DNA from: Ureibacillus manganicus DSM 26584
GTDB lineage: Bacteria > Bacillota > Bacilli > Bacillales_A > Planococcaceae
Assembly (NCBI RefSeq): GCF_000772945.1
Contig: NZ_JPVN01000006.1
Coordinates: 62,001-126,000 of the forward strand
Direction: 5' to 3'
DNA: 64,000 nucleotides
Shown: positions 54,373 through 62,446 of the stretch, one piece after another
Layout: the number at the start of each line of letters is the position of its first letter
How positions within the stretch are numbered: position 1 is the first letter of the stretch
Translations under genes and position numbers: made by a program
The notes under the pieces: generated by a model
What the model was told of the DNA's origin: nothing
Database searches by the model: none
Seen by the model: only the letters and a program-made list of their open reading frames with translations

Positions 54373-56201
54373 ATTATATAAGAAAACCGTTCGGCTATGA
54401 ACCTATTCTAAAAAAGGAAGACTTAAATCGAAAGACAGAAAAGAAAAAAGGACCCCGTGCAAGTGATTGGAAAAGCACATTGCTTAGGATTTGGAAAATT
54501 GTCGATGAACAAAGAATTTTGTTAATTACTGTTTTCTTCATGGTTGTGATTAGTTCGATATTGTCATTAACAGGGCCGTTGTTAATTGGGATTATTATTG
54601 ATGAGTATATACTAAAGAGCCAATTCCAAGGAATGGCGCCAATGATTATTGTTTTAATAGGGGTTTACATTATTTTGTCGATATCACTATTTTTACAAAA
54701 TTACTGGATGATTGGTATATCACAGACAACGATTTTTAAAATGAGGACTGGACTCTTTAATCATCTCATGAAATTACCAGTTTCCTTTTTTGACAAAAGA
54801 CAACATGGGGAACTAATGAGTCGAGCAACAAATGATATTGAAACGGTAAGTGCAACTTTAAATACATCGTTTATTCAAGTGTTTTCTAGTTTACTAACTC
54901 TAATTGGAACCGTCATTGTGATGATATATTTAAGTCCACTATTAACAGTTTTAACGATGTTAATAATTCCGCTTATGTTTATGGCGATGCGCTGGACTAC
55001 AAAACGAACAGGGAAATTGTTTAAAGAGCAGCAAGCGGCAGTTGGGGCATTAAATGGGATGATTGAGGAAACGATTTCTGGTCAGACGATTGTCAAAGCG
55101 TTTTCACAAGAAGAACGAGTGATCGAGGAATTCCGAGAAAAGAATGCTAGATTACGTAGAACTGGTTTTTGGGCTTTAACCTATTCAGGTTTTATTCCAA
55201 AAGTTATGAACTTTTTAAATAACATTAGTTTTTCGATTGTAGCTGGAATTGGTGGAATTTTAGCATTTAATGGACTTGTAACAATTGGGGTAATTGTAAT
55301 ATTTACAGAGTATGCAAGGCAATTTACGCGACCATTAAACGATTTGGCAAATCAGATTAATACAGTATTATCAGCAATTGCAGGGGCAGAACGGGTTTTT
55401 TCAATCATGGAAGAAACGAAGGATATTGATGAGGGGAAACTTCCTGATAATACTCAGTTAAAAGGGGAAGTAGAATTTAAAGACGTGCATTTTAAATATG
55501 ATTTAAGCGAAGATCAAGAAACATTAAAAGGGATTAGCTTCCATGTTAACCCGGGCCAAACAGTTGCTTTAGTAGGTGCAACAGGTGCTGGAAAGACGAC
55601 AATTATGCAATTGATTGCTCGTTTTTACGATGTGGAGAGTGGTGAAATTCTGTTTGATGGTAAAGATGTGCGTGACTTAAAAAGAGAAACATTACGCAGC
55701 CAAATGGCATTTGTATTACAAGATCCGTTTTTATTTGAGGCATCTGTATATGAGAATATTCGTTACGGTAAATTAGATGCTACAGATGAAGAAATTGTGG
55801 AAGCTTGTAAAAAAGCGAATGCCCATGAGTTTATCATGAAGCTTCCGAAGGGATATGACACTATACTTGCTAGTGATGGTAGTGAAATTTCCCATGGTCA
55901 AAAACAACTTCTATCTATTGCTAGAGCACTAGTAGCAAATCCTGTAATTCTATTACTAGATGAAGCGACAAGTAGTATTGATACAGTAACGGAAGTGAAG
56001 ATACAACAGGCATTAGAATTGTTAATGGAAGGAAGAACGAGCTTTGTCATTGCCCACCGTTTAAATACAATTCGATATGCTGACCTCGTATTCGTCATGC
56101 ATCAAGGTGAACTAGTTGAGTCTGGCTCACAAGAAGAACTGATTGAATTTGGAGGGATCTATTCCAAAATGTTGGAGCAGAAAGATAGTTTTAGGGAATA
56201 A
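54369..56201 (+). CDS. Heterodimeric ABC exporter subunit with canonical catalytic residues
   Basis: The 610-residue partner starts with GTG in a GTGA overlap. After a basic N-terminus it has six membrane helices and an ATPase domain: Walker A GATGAGKTT near residue 405, Walker B ILLLDEATSSIDT with the catalytic Glu, and the switch histidine in VIAHRLNTI. Its signature is SHGQKQLLSIARAL, altered from LSGGQ. Such asymmetry matches a heterodimer with one functional ATP site, typical of drug or lipid exporters. Substrate unknown. Confidence 0.9.
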   Translation: MNYIRKPFGYEPILKKEDLNRKTEKKKGPRASDWKSTLLRIWKIVDEQRILLITVFFMVVISSILSLTGPLLIGIIIDEYILKSQFQGMAPMIIVLIGVYIILSISLFLQNYWMIGISQTTIFKMRTGLFNHLMKLPVSFFDKRQHGELMSRATNDIETVSATLNTSFIQVFSSLLTLIGTVIVMIYLSPLLTVLTMLIIPLMFMAMRWTTKRTGKLFKEQQAAVGALNGMIEETISGQTIVKAFSQEERVIEEFREKNARLRRTGFWALTYSGFIPKVMNFLNNISFSIVAGIGGILAFNGLVTIGVIVIFTEYARQFTRPLNDLANQINTVLSAIAGAERVFSIMEETKDIDEGKLPDNTQLKGEVEFKDVHFKYDLSEDQETLKGISFHVNPGQTVALVGATGAGKTTIMQLIARFYDVESGEILFDGKDVRDLKRETLRSQMAFVLQDPFLFEASVYENIRYGKLDATDEEIVEACKKANAHEFIMKLPKGYDTILASDGSEISHGQKQLLSIARALVANPVILLLDEATSSIDTVTEVKIQQALELLMEGRTSFVIAHRLNTIRYADLVFVMHQGELVESGSQEELIEFGGIYSKMLEQKDSFRE

Positions 56202-56299
56202 GTGAATTTTATAGTAAACAACACAAAAATTCGCGGTTGCACTTCATACTATGTAACTCTAAAATTATATGGAGTGTAAAAAAGAATTGGAGTTTAGCC

Positions 56300-57181
56300 A
56301 TGAATTTTTCAATTATAAAAGCATCTTTTCCAATAGATACTGAGACATTTGATGAAATTAAAACTTTATGTGTAGAAGCAGGGAATGTTGACCGTGTAAG
56401 TTATTGTTCTTTGCTGAATTTGCGTGAAAGTAAAGAATTATATAGTAAAGGTTTTTTTGTACTAGCGTATGATGACGAACTAAACCAATTAGTTGGTGTA
56501 GCAAGTGCTATTGATATAATGGGACTTGAAACGTATGACTGGTCAATGGTCGTTTCTCCCATGTATCGACAAATTGGGATTGGCACAGCGCTATTTAAAG
56601 TGCTACATGAAGGTTTGTTTGAACGTGGTGCAGAAGGGGAGCTAGCCCTTGTTCACGAAAATAGCACCTTTGGTAAAAGGTTCTTAGAGCGTTTTGGTTT
56701 TATATATAGCTTTTCTGAAGCGACATTTGAGGCAAAGGCTCAGGTAGCAAATCCAGATAGTCCTATTTATATCAGACAATATTCTAAATTAGATCAAAAT
56801 GCATTAGTTCAAATTTTTAGTGAAGCGTTTGGTGATTTACGTGAAGAATCTTTGGAACTAATTGATTATAATACTACGACCGAAGGAAGCATCCTATGGG
56901 TTGCTGAACTAAATGGAGATGTAGTTGGTACTTTAACTACTTCTAAAGAAGGCGATGTTCAAAAGGTTACCGCCTTTGCAGTTCATCCAGAAGTACAAGG
57001 AAAAGGAATAGGCACAGCATTACTTGATTGGTCTAGAGACTTTGCATTAAGAAATGGCGAAAAATACGTTATGTTAGATGTAGAAATTGAAAATGAACGT
57101 GCGCTATCTGTTTATGAAAAAGCAGGGTTTCAAAAATGTATGCAAGTGGATTATTACGTGTATAGCAGTGGCCGTGACTGA
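56300..57181 (+). CDS. Double-GNAT domain acetyltransferase
   Basis: The 293-residue protein consists of two GNAT domains. The first has MYRQIGIGTALFKVL (acetyl-CoA loop, near residue 95); the second has HPEVQGKGIGTALLDWSRD near 232 and ends NERALSVYEKAGFQK. Each domain retains the Q/RxxGxG/A loop. The ATG at 56300 is preceded by TTGGAG. Acceptor unknown. Confidence 0.82.
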   Translation: MNFSIIKASFPIDTETFDEIKTLCVEAGNVDRVSYCSLLNLRESKELYSKGFFVLAYDDELNQLVGVASAIDIMGLETYDWSMVVSPMYRQIGIGTALFKVLHEGLFERGAEGELALVHENSTFGKRFLERFGFIYSFSEATFEAKAQVANPDSPIYIRQYSKLDQNALVQIFSEAFGDLREESLELIDYNTTTEGSILWVAELNGDVVGTLTTSKEGDVQKVTAFAVHPEVQGKGIGTALLDWSRDFALRNGEKYVMLDVEIENERALSVYEKAGFQKCMQVDYYVYSSGRD

Positions 57182-57190
57182 TTTTAAACA

Positions 57191-57542
57191 AAAAGAGGCT
57201 GGGACAAAAGATAATTTTCAACCAAAAGTCAGTATTACGTATAATAAAAATCTGCTAACGCTATATTAGAAAGTCGTCGCTTCCGAGGCATGCGAAGACT
57301 CTCTCGAAAATGCTAAAGCATTTTCTCGTTGTGATGTTATTCAACGAAGCATTCCTTGTCCTGCAGGACGTAGAAGCAGTCATGAGACCCCGGAGAGCTT
57401 TAGCTCCCGGAGGCTCATGGCTTCCCCTGGATGCGCGAAGCATGCATCGGAAACGAACGTCTCTATATCAAAAAGGTACTATCCCAATTGAAAATGGGTT
57501 GTACCTTTTTACTTATGTCCCAGCCTGTTTTTAATATGCTCA
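57191..57542. repeat. 352-bp palindromic element with matched ends
   Basis: The ends AGAGGCTGGGACAAAAG and CTTATGTCCCAGCCTGTTTTT are inverted repeats with a T-run at the right end, so the whole element would close as one long-range hairpin. Inside are GAAAATGC-ta-AAGCATTTTC-type hairpin (57306-57325), CATGAG...CTCATG with inner GGAGAGCT/AGCTCC (57381-57419), GATGC/GCATC (57430-57448), and AAAAAGGTAC/GTACCTTTTT. The DNA is GC-richer than its surroundings. It resembles the mosaic at 20834-21048. No ORF in it is convincing. Confidence 0.7.
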
Positions 57543-57616
57543 TGAACAAACAACAAATTGTTATTTCACACTTTTTGTGGATAATCTTTCATTCTCGCAC
57601 TTATTAGAGAATTTGT

Positions 57617-57622
57617 TATAAT
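57617..57622 (+). promoter_or_regulatory. Extended -10 promoter of menA
   Basis: TGTTATAAT gives an extended -10 (TGnTATAAT) with no good -35 box, 87 bp before the menA start. The rest of the 57543-57708 gap is AT-rich with no ORF. Confidence 0.5.
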
Positions 57623-57708
57623 GAATAGACGGAAAGATACATCAAACATTATGTTGATAAAAAATAATAGTAGTTTCAAATATTATTAATAGGAAGTTGA
57701 ATTAATCA

Positions 57709-58629
57709 ATGGAAGATATAAAGAAGGAAATAAGTCCTGCAAAACTTATGTGGAAGATGACACGTCCTCATACTTTAACAGCAACATTTGCACCGGTAAT
57801 ATTAGGAACGGTTATTGCATTGTATGATACAAACATTAACTGGTTGTTGTTTGCTGCAATGATGGTCGCATGTCTTGCGCTACAAATAGCGACAAATTTA
57901 TTTAATGAATACTATGATTTCAAACGTGGTCTAGATACTGCAGAATCTGTTGGTATCGGTGGAGGAATTGTAAGGCACGGCTTAAAACCTAAAAACGTAC
58001 TAACAGTTGCTATATTATTGTATGTATTGGCTGCAATAATTGGTGTTTACATTTGTGCAAGCAGTAGTTGGTGGTTAGTCGCTGTTGGATTGTTTGGTAT
58101 GGCAATCGGATATTTATATACAGGAGGTCCACTTCCTATAGCATATACTCCATTTGGTGAACTTTTTGCTGGAGCGTTAATGGGATCGGGCTTCGTATTA
58201 ATCTCTTATTTTATTCAAACAGGTACAGTAACGTTATTAAGTTTCATGATTTCCATTCCAGCTATGATTTTAGTTGGGGCAATTAATATGTCGAATAATA
58301 TTCGTGATATTGAAGAAGATACAAGAGGCGGAAGAAAGACGCTCGCCATATTACTAGGTAGACATGCTGCAGTAATGGCATTAGCGAATTCATTTTTCAT
58401 TTCGTATTTGTGGATCATTGTACTAATCATGATAGGGGATCTAAGTCCTTGGTCATTAGTTGTATTATTAAGCCTACCAAAACCGATTTCTGCTATAAAA
58501 GCATTTCAAAATGGTGTGAAAGAACCGGCGTTAATGCGAACTGCTATGAAATCGACAGCCCTTACTAATACTTTATTTAGCTTCTTATTATCAATTGGAT
58601 TATTCATTAATTATTTAATAAACGCATAA
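57709..58629 (+). CDS. menA: 1,4-dihydroxy-2-naphthoate polyprenyltransferase MenA
   Basis: The 306-residue membrane enzyme attaches a polyprenyl chain to dihydroxynaphthoate in menaquinone synthesis. It has the UbiA-superfamily aspartate motifs NEYYDFKRGLD near residue 65 and NNIRDIEEDTRGGRKT near 196, and about eight or nine helices. The N-terminal KLMWKMTRPHTLTATFAPV is typical of MenA. A weak AGGAAG lies before the ATG. Terminator follows. Confidence 0.9.
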   Translation: MEDIKKEISPAKLMWKMTRPHTLTATFAPVILGTVIALYDTNINWLLFAAMMVACLALQIATNLFNEYYDFKRGLDTAESVGIGGGIVRHGLKPKNVLTVAILLYVLAAIIGVYICASSSWWLVAVGLFGMAIGYLYTGGPLPIAYTPFGELFAGALMGSGFVLISYFIQTGTVTLLSFMISIPAMILVGAINMSNNIRDIEEDTRGGRKTLAILLGRHAAVMALANSFFISYLWIIVLIMIGDLSPWSLVVLLSLPKPISAIKAFQNGVKEPALMRTAMKSTALTNTLFSFLLSIGLFINYLINA

Positions 58630-58681
58630 AAAAAGAAGTAATCTATTCACACACGAATGTGGAAAGATTACTTCTTTTTTG
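58628..58681. terminator. Terminator of menA
   Basis: AAAAAAGAAGTAATCT pairs with AGATTACTTCTTTTTT around a 20-base loop; symmetric, so it can act in both directions. Confidence 0.9.
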
Positions 58682-58820
58682 TAAATTCGTGATTGTATCT
58701 TCATAATAAATCCAGTGAAGCCTGAAGTTTATTAGGAGGAAAATAGGAGGCGTTAGATACGAGGTTGTAGCGGAAATTAAAAGGAGAAAGGGCGACAAGC
58801 CTTTTCTCAATAATAGGAAC

Positions 58821-59321
58821 TTAGAATTGATGTTGCAAACTTTTCACAACACGATTGTAAATTTCGTCGCTCGTCGTTTCTAATGAGAGTGCAAGTTCTG
58901 AAAATAGTATATTTTGAATGGACGTTAATAACTTCATATCTTGTGAACCTAGCTTTTTGCCAAGAAATTCATTGTCATGTTGTTTAACCATCAAAGTGTT
59001 TACTATTTTTGCAATTTCAAATCGATCACCATTTTTAATAGCTTCTGAGAAAATATGAATACGGTGGTTGTTTTTTTCAATCCAATCTACACCAGGATGC
59101 TTGAAGGAATCTATGATTTTCTCAGCAGTTGCTTTATTAACAACATCTTGTAAATTTATTTTATCGCTATGAATGGGTACATTTATAACAAGTTTAGAAT
59201 CATTGATAGGATGCATTACATAATAAGTTTTTGTTTGGTTTGAAAAACTTTTTTCTGTAATATCGTCAATTTCACAAATGCCGTGGGAAGAATAAATGAT
59301 TAAATCCCCAACACTATACAT
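58821..59321 (-). CDS. CarD/CdnL-type transcription regulator
   Basis: The 167-residue protein begins MYSVGDLIIYSSHGICEIDDI, the Tudor-like RNA polymerase-interacting fold of CarD/CdnL and of the TRCF N-terminus, followed by a helical domain. CarD proteins bind the RNA polymerase beta subunit and affect open complex stability. The ATG at 59321 has GGTGG upstream. It is divergent from the MarR gene with overlapping promoters. Confidence 0.85.
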   Translation of the reverse strand: MYSVGDLIIYSSHGICEIDDITEKSFSNQTKTYYVMHPINDSKLVINVPIHSDKINLQDVVNKATAEKIIDSFKHPGVDWIEKNNHRIHIFSEAIKNGDRFEIAKIVNTLMVKQHDNEFLGKKLGSQDMKLLTSIQNILFSELALSLETTSDEIYNRVVKSLQHQF

Positions 59322-59348
59322 ACAGTCGCCACCTATTCGGGTATTTTT

Positions 59349-59365
59349 TGTCAACTAAGTTTACA
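59349..59365. promoter_or_regulatory. Operator-like palindrome 1 (TGTCAA-N5-TTTACA)
   Basis: TGTCAACTAAGTTTACA matches the 17-bp TGTCAA-N5-TTGACA palindrome with one substitution in the right arm. It covers the predicted start of carD transcription. Confidence 0.6.
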
Positions 59366-59370
59366 ATACT

Positions 59371-59399
59371 AGTGTAACATGGAAATATAAAAATGTCAA
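59371..59399 (-). promoter_or_regulatory. Promoter of the carD-like gene
   Basis: On the minus strand TTGACA (59399-59394) is followed after exactly 17 bp by TACACT (59376-59371). The -35 hexamer is the left arm of palindrome 2. Confidence 0.65.
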
Positions 59400-59410
59400 T
59401 TTGGTTGACA
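59394..59410. promoter_or_regulatory. Operator-like palindrome 2, shared by two divergent -35 boxes
   Basis: TGTCAATTTGGTTGACA is a perfect 6-5-6 palindrome. Its right arm is the -35 box of the marR promoter and its left arm that of the carD promoter. Confidence 0.7.
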
Positions 59411-59433
59411 ATAAAATGACGTTCTTCTATAGT
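59405..59433 (+). promoter_or_regulatory. Promoter of the marR-like gene
   Basis: TTGACA (59405-59410), a 17-bp spacer and TATAGT (59428-59433) make a near-consensus sigma-A promoter. Transcription should begin near 59440, which rules out the in-frame ATG at 59416 and supports the TTG start at 59467. Confidence 0.75.
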
Positions 59434-59466
59434 AATAGTGACAATTTAGTAGAAGAGGTGCTCATT

Positions 59467-59895
59467 TTGACTGAACATCTAAATAATGTTGGTTTAGTAA
59501 ACTTAATAATAGAGAAACACGAGTATGTACGACATATGATTGAGAGTTTGTGGGAGGAACAGAGTGATATAAAGATTTCACAAACGGAATGGTACATCAT
59601 GCATAAAATTTATGGATATAAACCAACCATTTCAGATGTATCAAAAAATGTTACAATAACAAGACAAGCAACCCATAAAAATATAAAAAGTTTACAGGCA
59701 AAAGGCTTAGTAGAAATTAGCAATTCTGAAAATAGTAAGAGAGATAAATGCATAAGTTTAACCAAATTAGGGGTACAATGCTGCGATAAACATACAGAGT
59801 TAAAATCCAATTTTGAAAATAAAGTTGCTTTAATAATTGGTGAAGATCGATTACTTATACTAAAGGATATTTTGAAGGCAAACTGGGTAATATAG
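59467..59895 (+). CDS. MarR family transcriptional regulator
   Basis: The 142-residue protein has a MarR winged helix: ISQTEWYIMHKIYGYKPTISDV, then NVTITRQATHKNIKSLQAKG (recognition helix) and VEISNSENSKRDKCISLT (wing). N- and C-terminal helices would form the dimer. It starts with TTG behind AGAGGTG. It is divergent from carD, and its promoter contains a perfect palindrome, so autoregulation is likely. A cysteine pair (CC near residue 108) could be a sensing site, but this is speculative. Confidence 0.85.
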   Translation: MTEHLNNVGLVNLIIEKHEYVRHMIESLWEEQSDIKISQTEWYIMHKIYGYKPTISDVSKNVTITRQATHKNIKSLQAKGLVEISNSENSKRDKCISLTKLGVQCCDKHTELKSNFENKVALIIGEDRLLILKDILKANWVI

Positions 59896-59903
59896 ATGAT
59901 TTT

Positions 59904-59938
59904 GCGAGAAGGATGGTCAATCCTCTCGCATTTTTTTA
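59904..59938 (+). terminator. Terminator of the marR-like gene
   Basis: GCGAGAAGGAT pairs with ATCCTCTCGC with one bulge, followed by ATTTTTTT. Confidence 0.85.
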
Positions 59939-60111
59939 TGTGTAAAATTCAATTGTGGACTATAAAAAAGGGGAGATGGACTATTAATAAGTCGAATAAG
60001 GTTGAAATAAAGTTTGAGCTTTATGCATTAGCTTATGGGGCGAATTTAAAGGTTTGCAAGACTATTAATCTATCCAAATTCAAAATATACTGCATAGATT
60101 TATAAGTTTTA

Positions 60112-60128
60112 TGTCAATGTAGTTTACA
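60112..60128. promoter_or_regulatory. Operator-like palindrome 3
   Basis: TGTCAATGTAGTTTACA matches the marR-carD palindrome with one right-arm change, followed by ATAC as in palindrome 1. Confidence 0.5.
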
Positions 60129-60268
60129 ATACTTGCAATGGACTAAAGTCGAATTGTCGACGGCATACAGTAAAATAGAATAGTTTCGTTGTATAGTTTT
60201 GTAACTATGTGGAATTTTAAAGTTTTCTCGTTAAAATCAATAGATTAGATAAATAGTATAGTTTTTTA

Positions 60269-60285
60269 TGTCAAATCAGTTGACG
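60269..60285. promoter_or_regulatory. Operator-like palindrome 4
   Basis: TGTCAAATCAGTTGACG matches with the last base changed; it lies 157 bp after palindrome 3. Confidence 0.5.
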
Positions 60286-60423
60286 GAATTATTATCGTGA
60301 GGTGCTAAAGTGCTAACTAAACGCAAAGGTTTGAGGTGTTATTTTACAATAGATATTTAAACACCATCAAATAATTGAAATCGCTCTAAAAACAGCTTTT
60401 ACAAGAACAAGTTAATAACAATT

Positions 60424-60440
60424 TGTCAACGAGGTTTACA
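60424..60440. promoter_or_regulatory. Operator-like palindrome 5
   Basis: TGTCAACGAGGTTTACA matches with one right-arm change; it lies 155 bp after palindrome 4 and is followed by ATAAAA. Confidence 0.5.
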
Positions 60441-60577
60441 ATAAAAGTATATTCAACAAAGGCTTTGTCGAATAAAATCAAACATTTATCGTTTTGCTAC
60501 AAAAGATTATGCACCACTGTATAAATGTGAAAACCGACATTACAGTTGGTTTTGTTAATAAGGTCAATTAAACTTAT

Positions 60578-60594
60578 TGTCAACTAAGTTGACT
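60578..60594. promoter_or_regulatory. Operator-like palindrome 6
   Basis: TGTCAACTAAGTTGACT has the same central CTAAG as palindrome 1 and one end mismatch; it lies 154 bp after palindrome 5 and 204 bp before the monooxygenase gene. Confidence 0.5.
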
Positions 60595-60797
60595 GAATAG
60601 TTATTAAATGGTTAACGAAATGTCGTTTTATTCAACATATTATTGTCGAAACAATTTAAACTCGAATTTTGGAATTGAAATGAATGAGTTTAGGTAAGTC
60701 TATAAAGTGGATATTTTAGAAGGTTGTTCGTTACAATTGAAATGATTAAGCAATTGTTTGGAAAACGAAAAGTATCAACAAAGGGGGAGTTCAATTG

Positions 60798-61796
60798 ATG
60801 CGATTAAGCGTATTGGATCAAGCACCGATCACAAAAGGAAATACAGCACAGGACGCGTTAGCAAAAGCAGTTGAGCTTGCTATTGTAACAGAAGAATTAG
60901 GATATGAACGAATTTGGATGGCAGAACATCACAATACACAGGGATTTGCTAGTTCAGCCCCTGAAGTTACAGCAGCCTTCATTGCCGCGAAAACGAATCG
61001 TATTCGTGTTGGTACTGGCGGAACGATGATTATGCACTATTCACCATATAAAGTGGCAGAGAATTTTAAGACACTTAGCGCCCTTGCACCAGGAAGAATT
61101 GATTTTGGCATTGGAAGAGCACCGGGTGGAGATCAGTATGCTATGTATGCTTTATCAGACGGACGCAGACCAGAAGTGGAAAATATTTATGAAAAGATTG
61201 ATGCTGCATTAGCATTTATTAATGAGGAAATTCCTGAAAATCCATATTATAAAAGAGTTACTGCTTCTCCAAATCATATCCCTCTACCTGAAGCTTGGAT
61301 TTTAGGTTCCAGTGGAAATAGTGCAATAGAGACTGGTAGAAGAGGTGTGGGTTATTCTTATGCGCAATTTTTCAATGGTTTCATGAACAAAGGAATCTTT
61401 GATGCATACCGTCAAAGTTTTGTGCCCTCTGCATTTATGGAAAAACCAGAGATTATGGTTTCCTATTTTGTTACAGTAGGGGAGACAAGAGAGGAAGCGG
61501 AATTCGAAGCAAAACCTGCGGATATCTCTCGAATGTTATTTATGCGCGGGCAAGTCAATGCACCTCGTCTAACACCTGAAGAAGCAAAAGACTATCCGTT
61601 AACAGAGATGGACAAAATGTGGATTGAAGAAAATCGTAAATTGAATATTGTCGGTACTGCAAAAGAAGTTGGGGATTTTTTAAGACAAGAACAAGAACTA
61701 TACGGCTTTGATGAAGCAATGATCTGTACGATTCCCCATTCACAAAAAATGCGATTGAAAGTATATAGGCTTTTAGCTGAGGAAATGCTTGGTTAA
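60798..61796 (+). CDS. Luciferase-like (LLM class) flavin-dependent oxidoreductase
   Basis: The 332-residue protein is a bacterial-luciferase-like monooxygenase of the MsnO8-like group: RLSVLDQAPITKG at the N-terminus, ERIWMAEHHNTQGFASSAPEV near residue 40, RIRVGTGGTMIMHYSPYKVAE and the PGRIDFGIGRAPGGD segment near 100. It would use reduced FMN and oxygen; substrate unknown. AAGGGGGAG precedes the ATG at 60798 (a TTG three bases earlier is possible). The upstream palindromes suggest control by the MarR protein. Confidence 0.88.
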   Translation: MRLSVLDQAPITKGNTAQDALAKAVELAIVTEELGYERIWMAEHHNTQGFASSAPEVTAAFIAAKTNRIRVGTGGTMIMHYSPYKVAENFKTLSALAPGRIDFGIGRAPGGDQYAMYALSDGRRPEVENIYEKIDAALAFINEEIPENPYYKRVTASPNHIPLPEAWILGSSGNSAIETGRRGVGYSYAQFFNGFMNKGIFDAYRQSFVPSAFMEKPEIMVSYFVTVGETREEAEFEAKPADISRMLFMRGQVNAPRLTPEEAKDYPLTEMDKMWIEENRKLNIVGTAKEVGDFLRQEQELYGFDEAMICTIPHSQKMRLKVYRLLAEEMLG

Positions 61797-61807
61797 AATT
61801 TTTATTT

Positions 61808-61847
61808 AGAACTAGAGAGTAGTTTACCTTTCTAGTTCTTTTTTTAA
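61808..61847 (+). terminator. Terminator of the LLM monooxygenase gene
   Basis: AGAACTAGA pairs with TCTAGTTCT across a 14-base loop, followed by seven T. Confidence 0.88.
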
Positions 61848-61929
61848 TTCAATCATGACAATATATAGAAAAAACAAACTTCTTAATAGTTAGCCTCGTT
61901 TATAAGGTGGAAAGGGGAGTGAGAAGTTG

Positions 61930-62446
61930 ATGCAAGAGGAAGAACTGAAACAAATAATGCAGAATTACACTGATTTGTTGTTACGAATTGCCTACTATTA
62001 TGTGAAAGATTTATATAGAGCGGAAGATATAGTGCAGGATGTTTTTATTAAATTCTATAATTACCAACACCATTATGAGGAACGTGGAGATTTAAAAGCT
62101 TTTTTATCAAAAATGACAATGAATAAATGCAAAGACTATTTGAAAAGTTGGTCCTATCGAAAAGTGCTATTCCAAAATAAGTTGTTCATGAAATCGGGGT
62201 GTAAAAGTAAAAGATAGCCTCGTTAGAAATGATGAAGAAAAATTAATTGAAATAGCGATATTAAACCTACCGATTAAACAGCGTGAACCAATTATGTACT
62301 ATTATTTTGAGGAAATGCCGATTAAAGAGATTGCAAGACTTCTAAATATTACAGAGAGTACGGTAAAGACACGTCTAACAAGAGGGAAAGAACTGCTAAA
62401 GAACAAATTAGTAGAAGTGGAATGGGAGGTGCTGTTAAATGAATAA
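61930..62446 (+). pseudogene. ECF-type sigma factor interrupted by a +1 frameshift
   Basis: The first frame (ATG at 61930) encodes sigma region 2 (LLRIAYYYVKDLYRAEDIVQ, then DVFIKFYNY) and stops at 62217 as FMKSGCKSKR. From about 62198 the next frame continues without a stop to 62446 with a complete region 4 (LPIKQREPIMYYYFEEMPIK through STVKTRLTRGKELL). Removing one G from the GGGG at 62196-62199 joins them as a 171-residue protein of normal ECF length. The end overlaps the anti-sigma gene by 8 bp. Either a real mutation or a base-calling error; the surrounding codons look undecayed. Confidence 0.85.

Larger units (their letters stand above)
59896..60797. other. 902-bp gene-free region with spaced palindromes
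   Basis: After the marR terminator this region has no convincing ORF and is AT-rich. It contains four copies of the TGTCAA-N5-TTNACA palindrome at 60112, 60269, 60424 and 60578 and then the leader of the flavin monooxygenase gene. Sequences between the sites show only slight similarity (for example GTTTACAATA after sites at 60112 and 60424, GTTGAC-GAAT after 60269 and 60578). Confidence 0.6.

Noticed and set aside
57310-57534. ORFs of 60-74 residues in the palindromic element
   Set aside because: They run through hairpin stems on either strand and have no ribosome binding site; they are by-products of the repeat.
59896-60105. ORF of 69 residues after marR
   Set aside because: It starts inside the marR terminator hairpin, has no ribosome binding site, and its composition looks like random AT-rich DNA.
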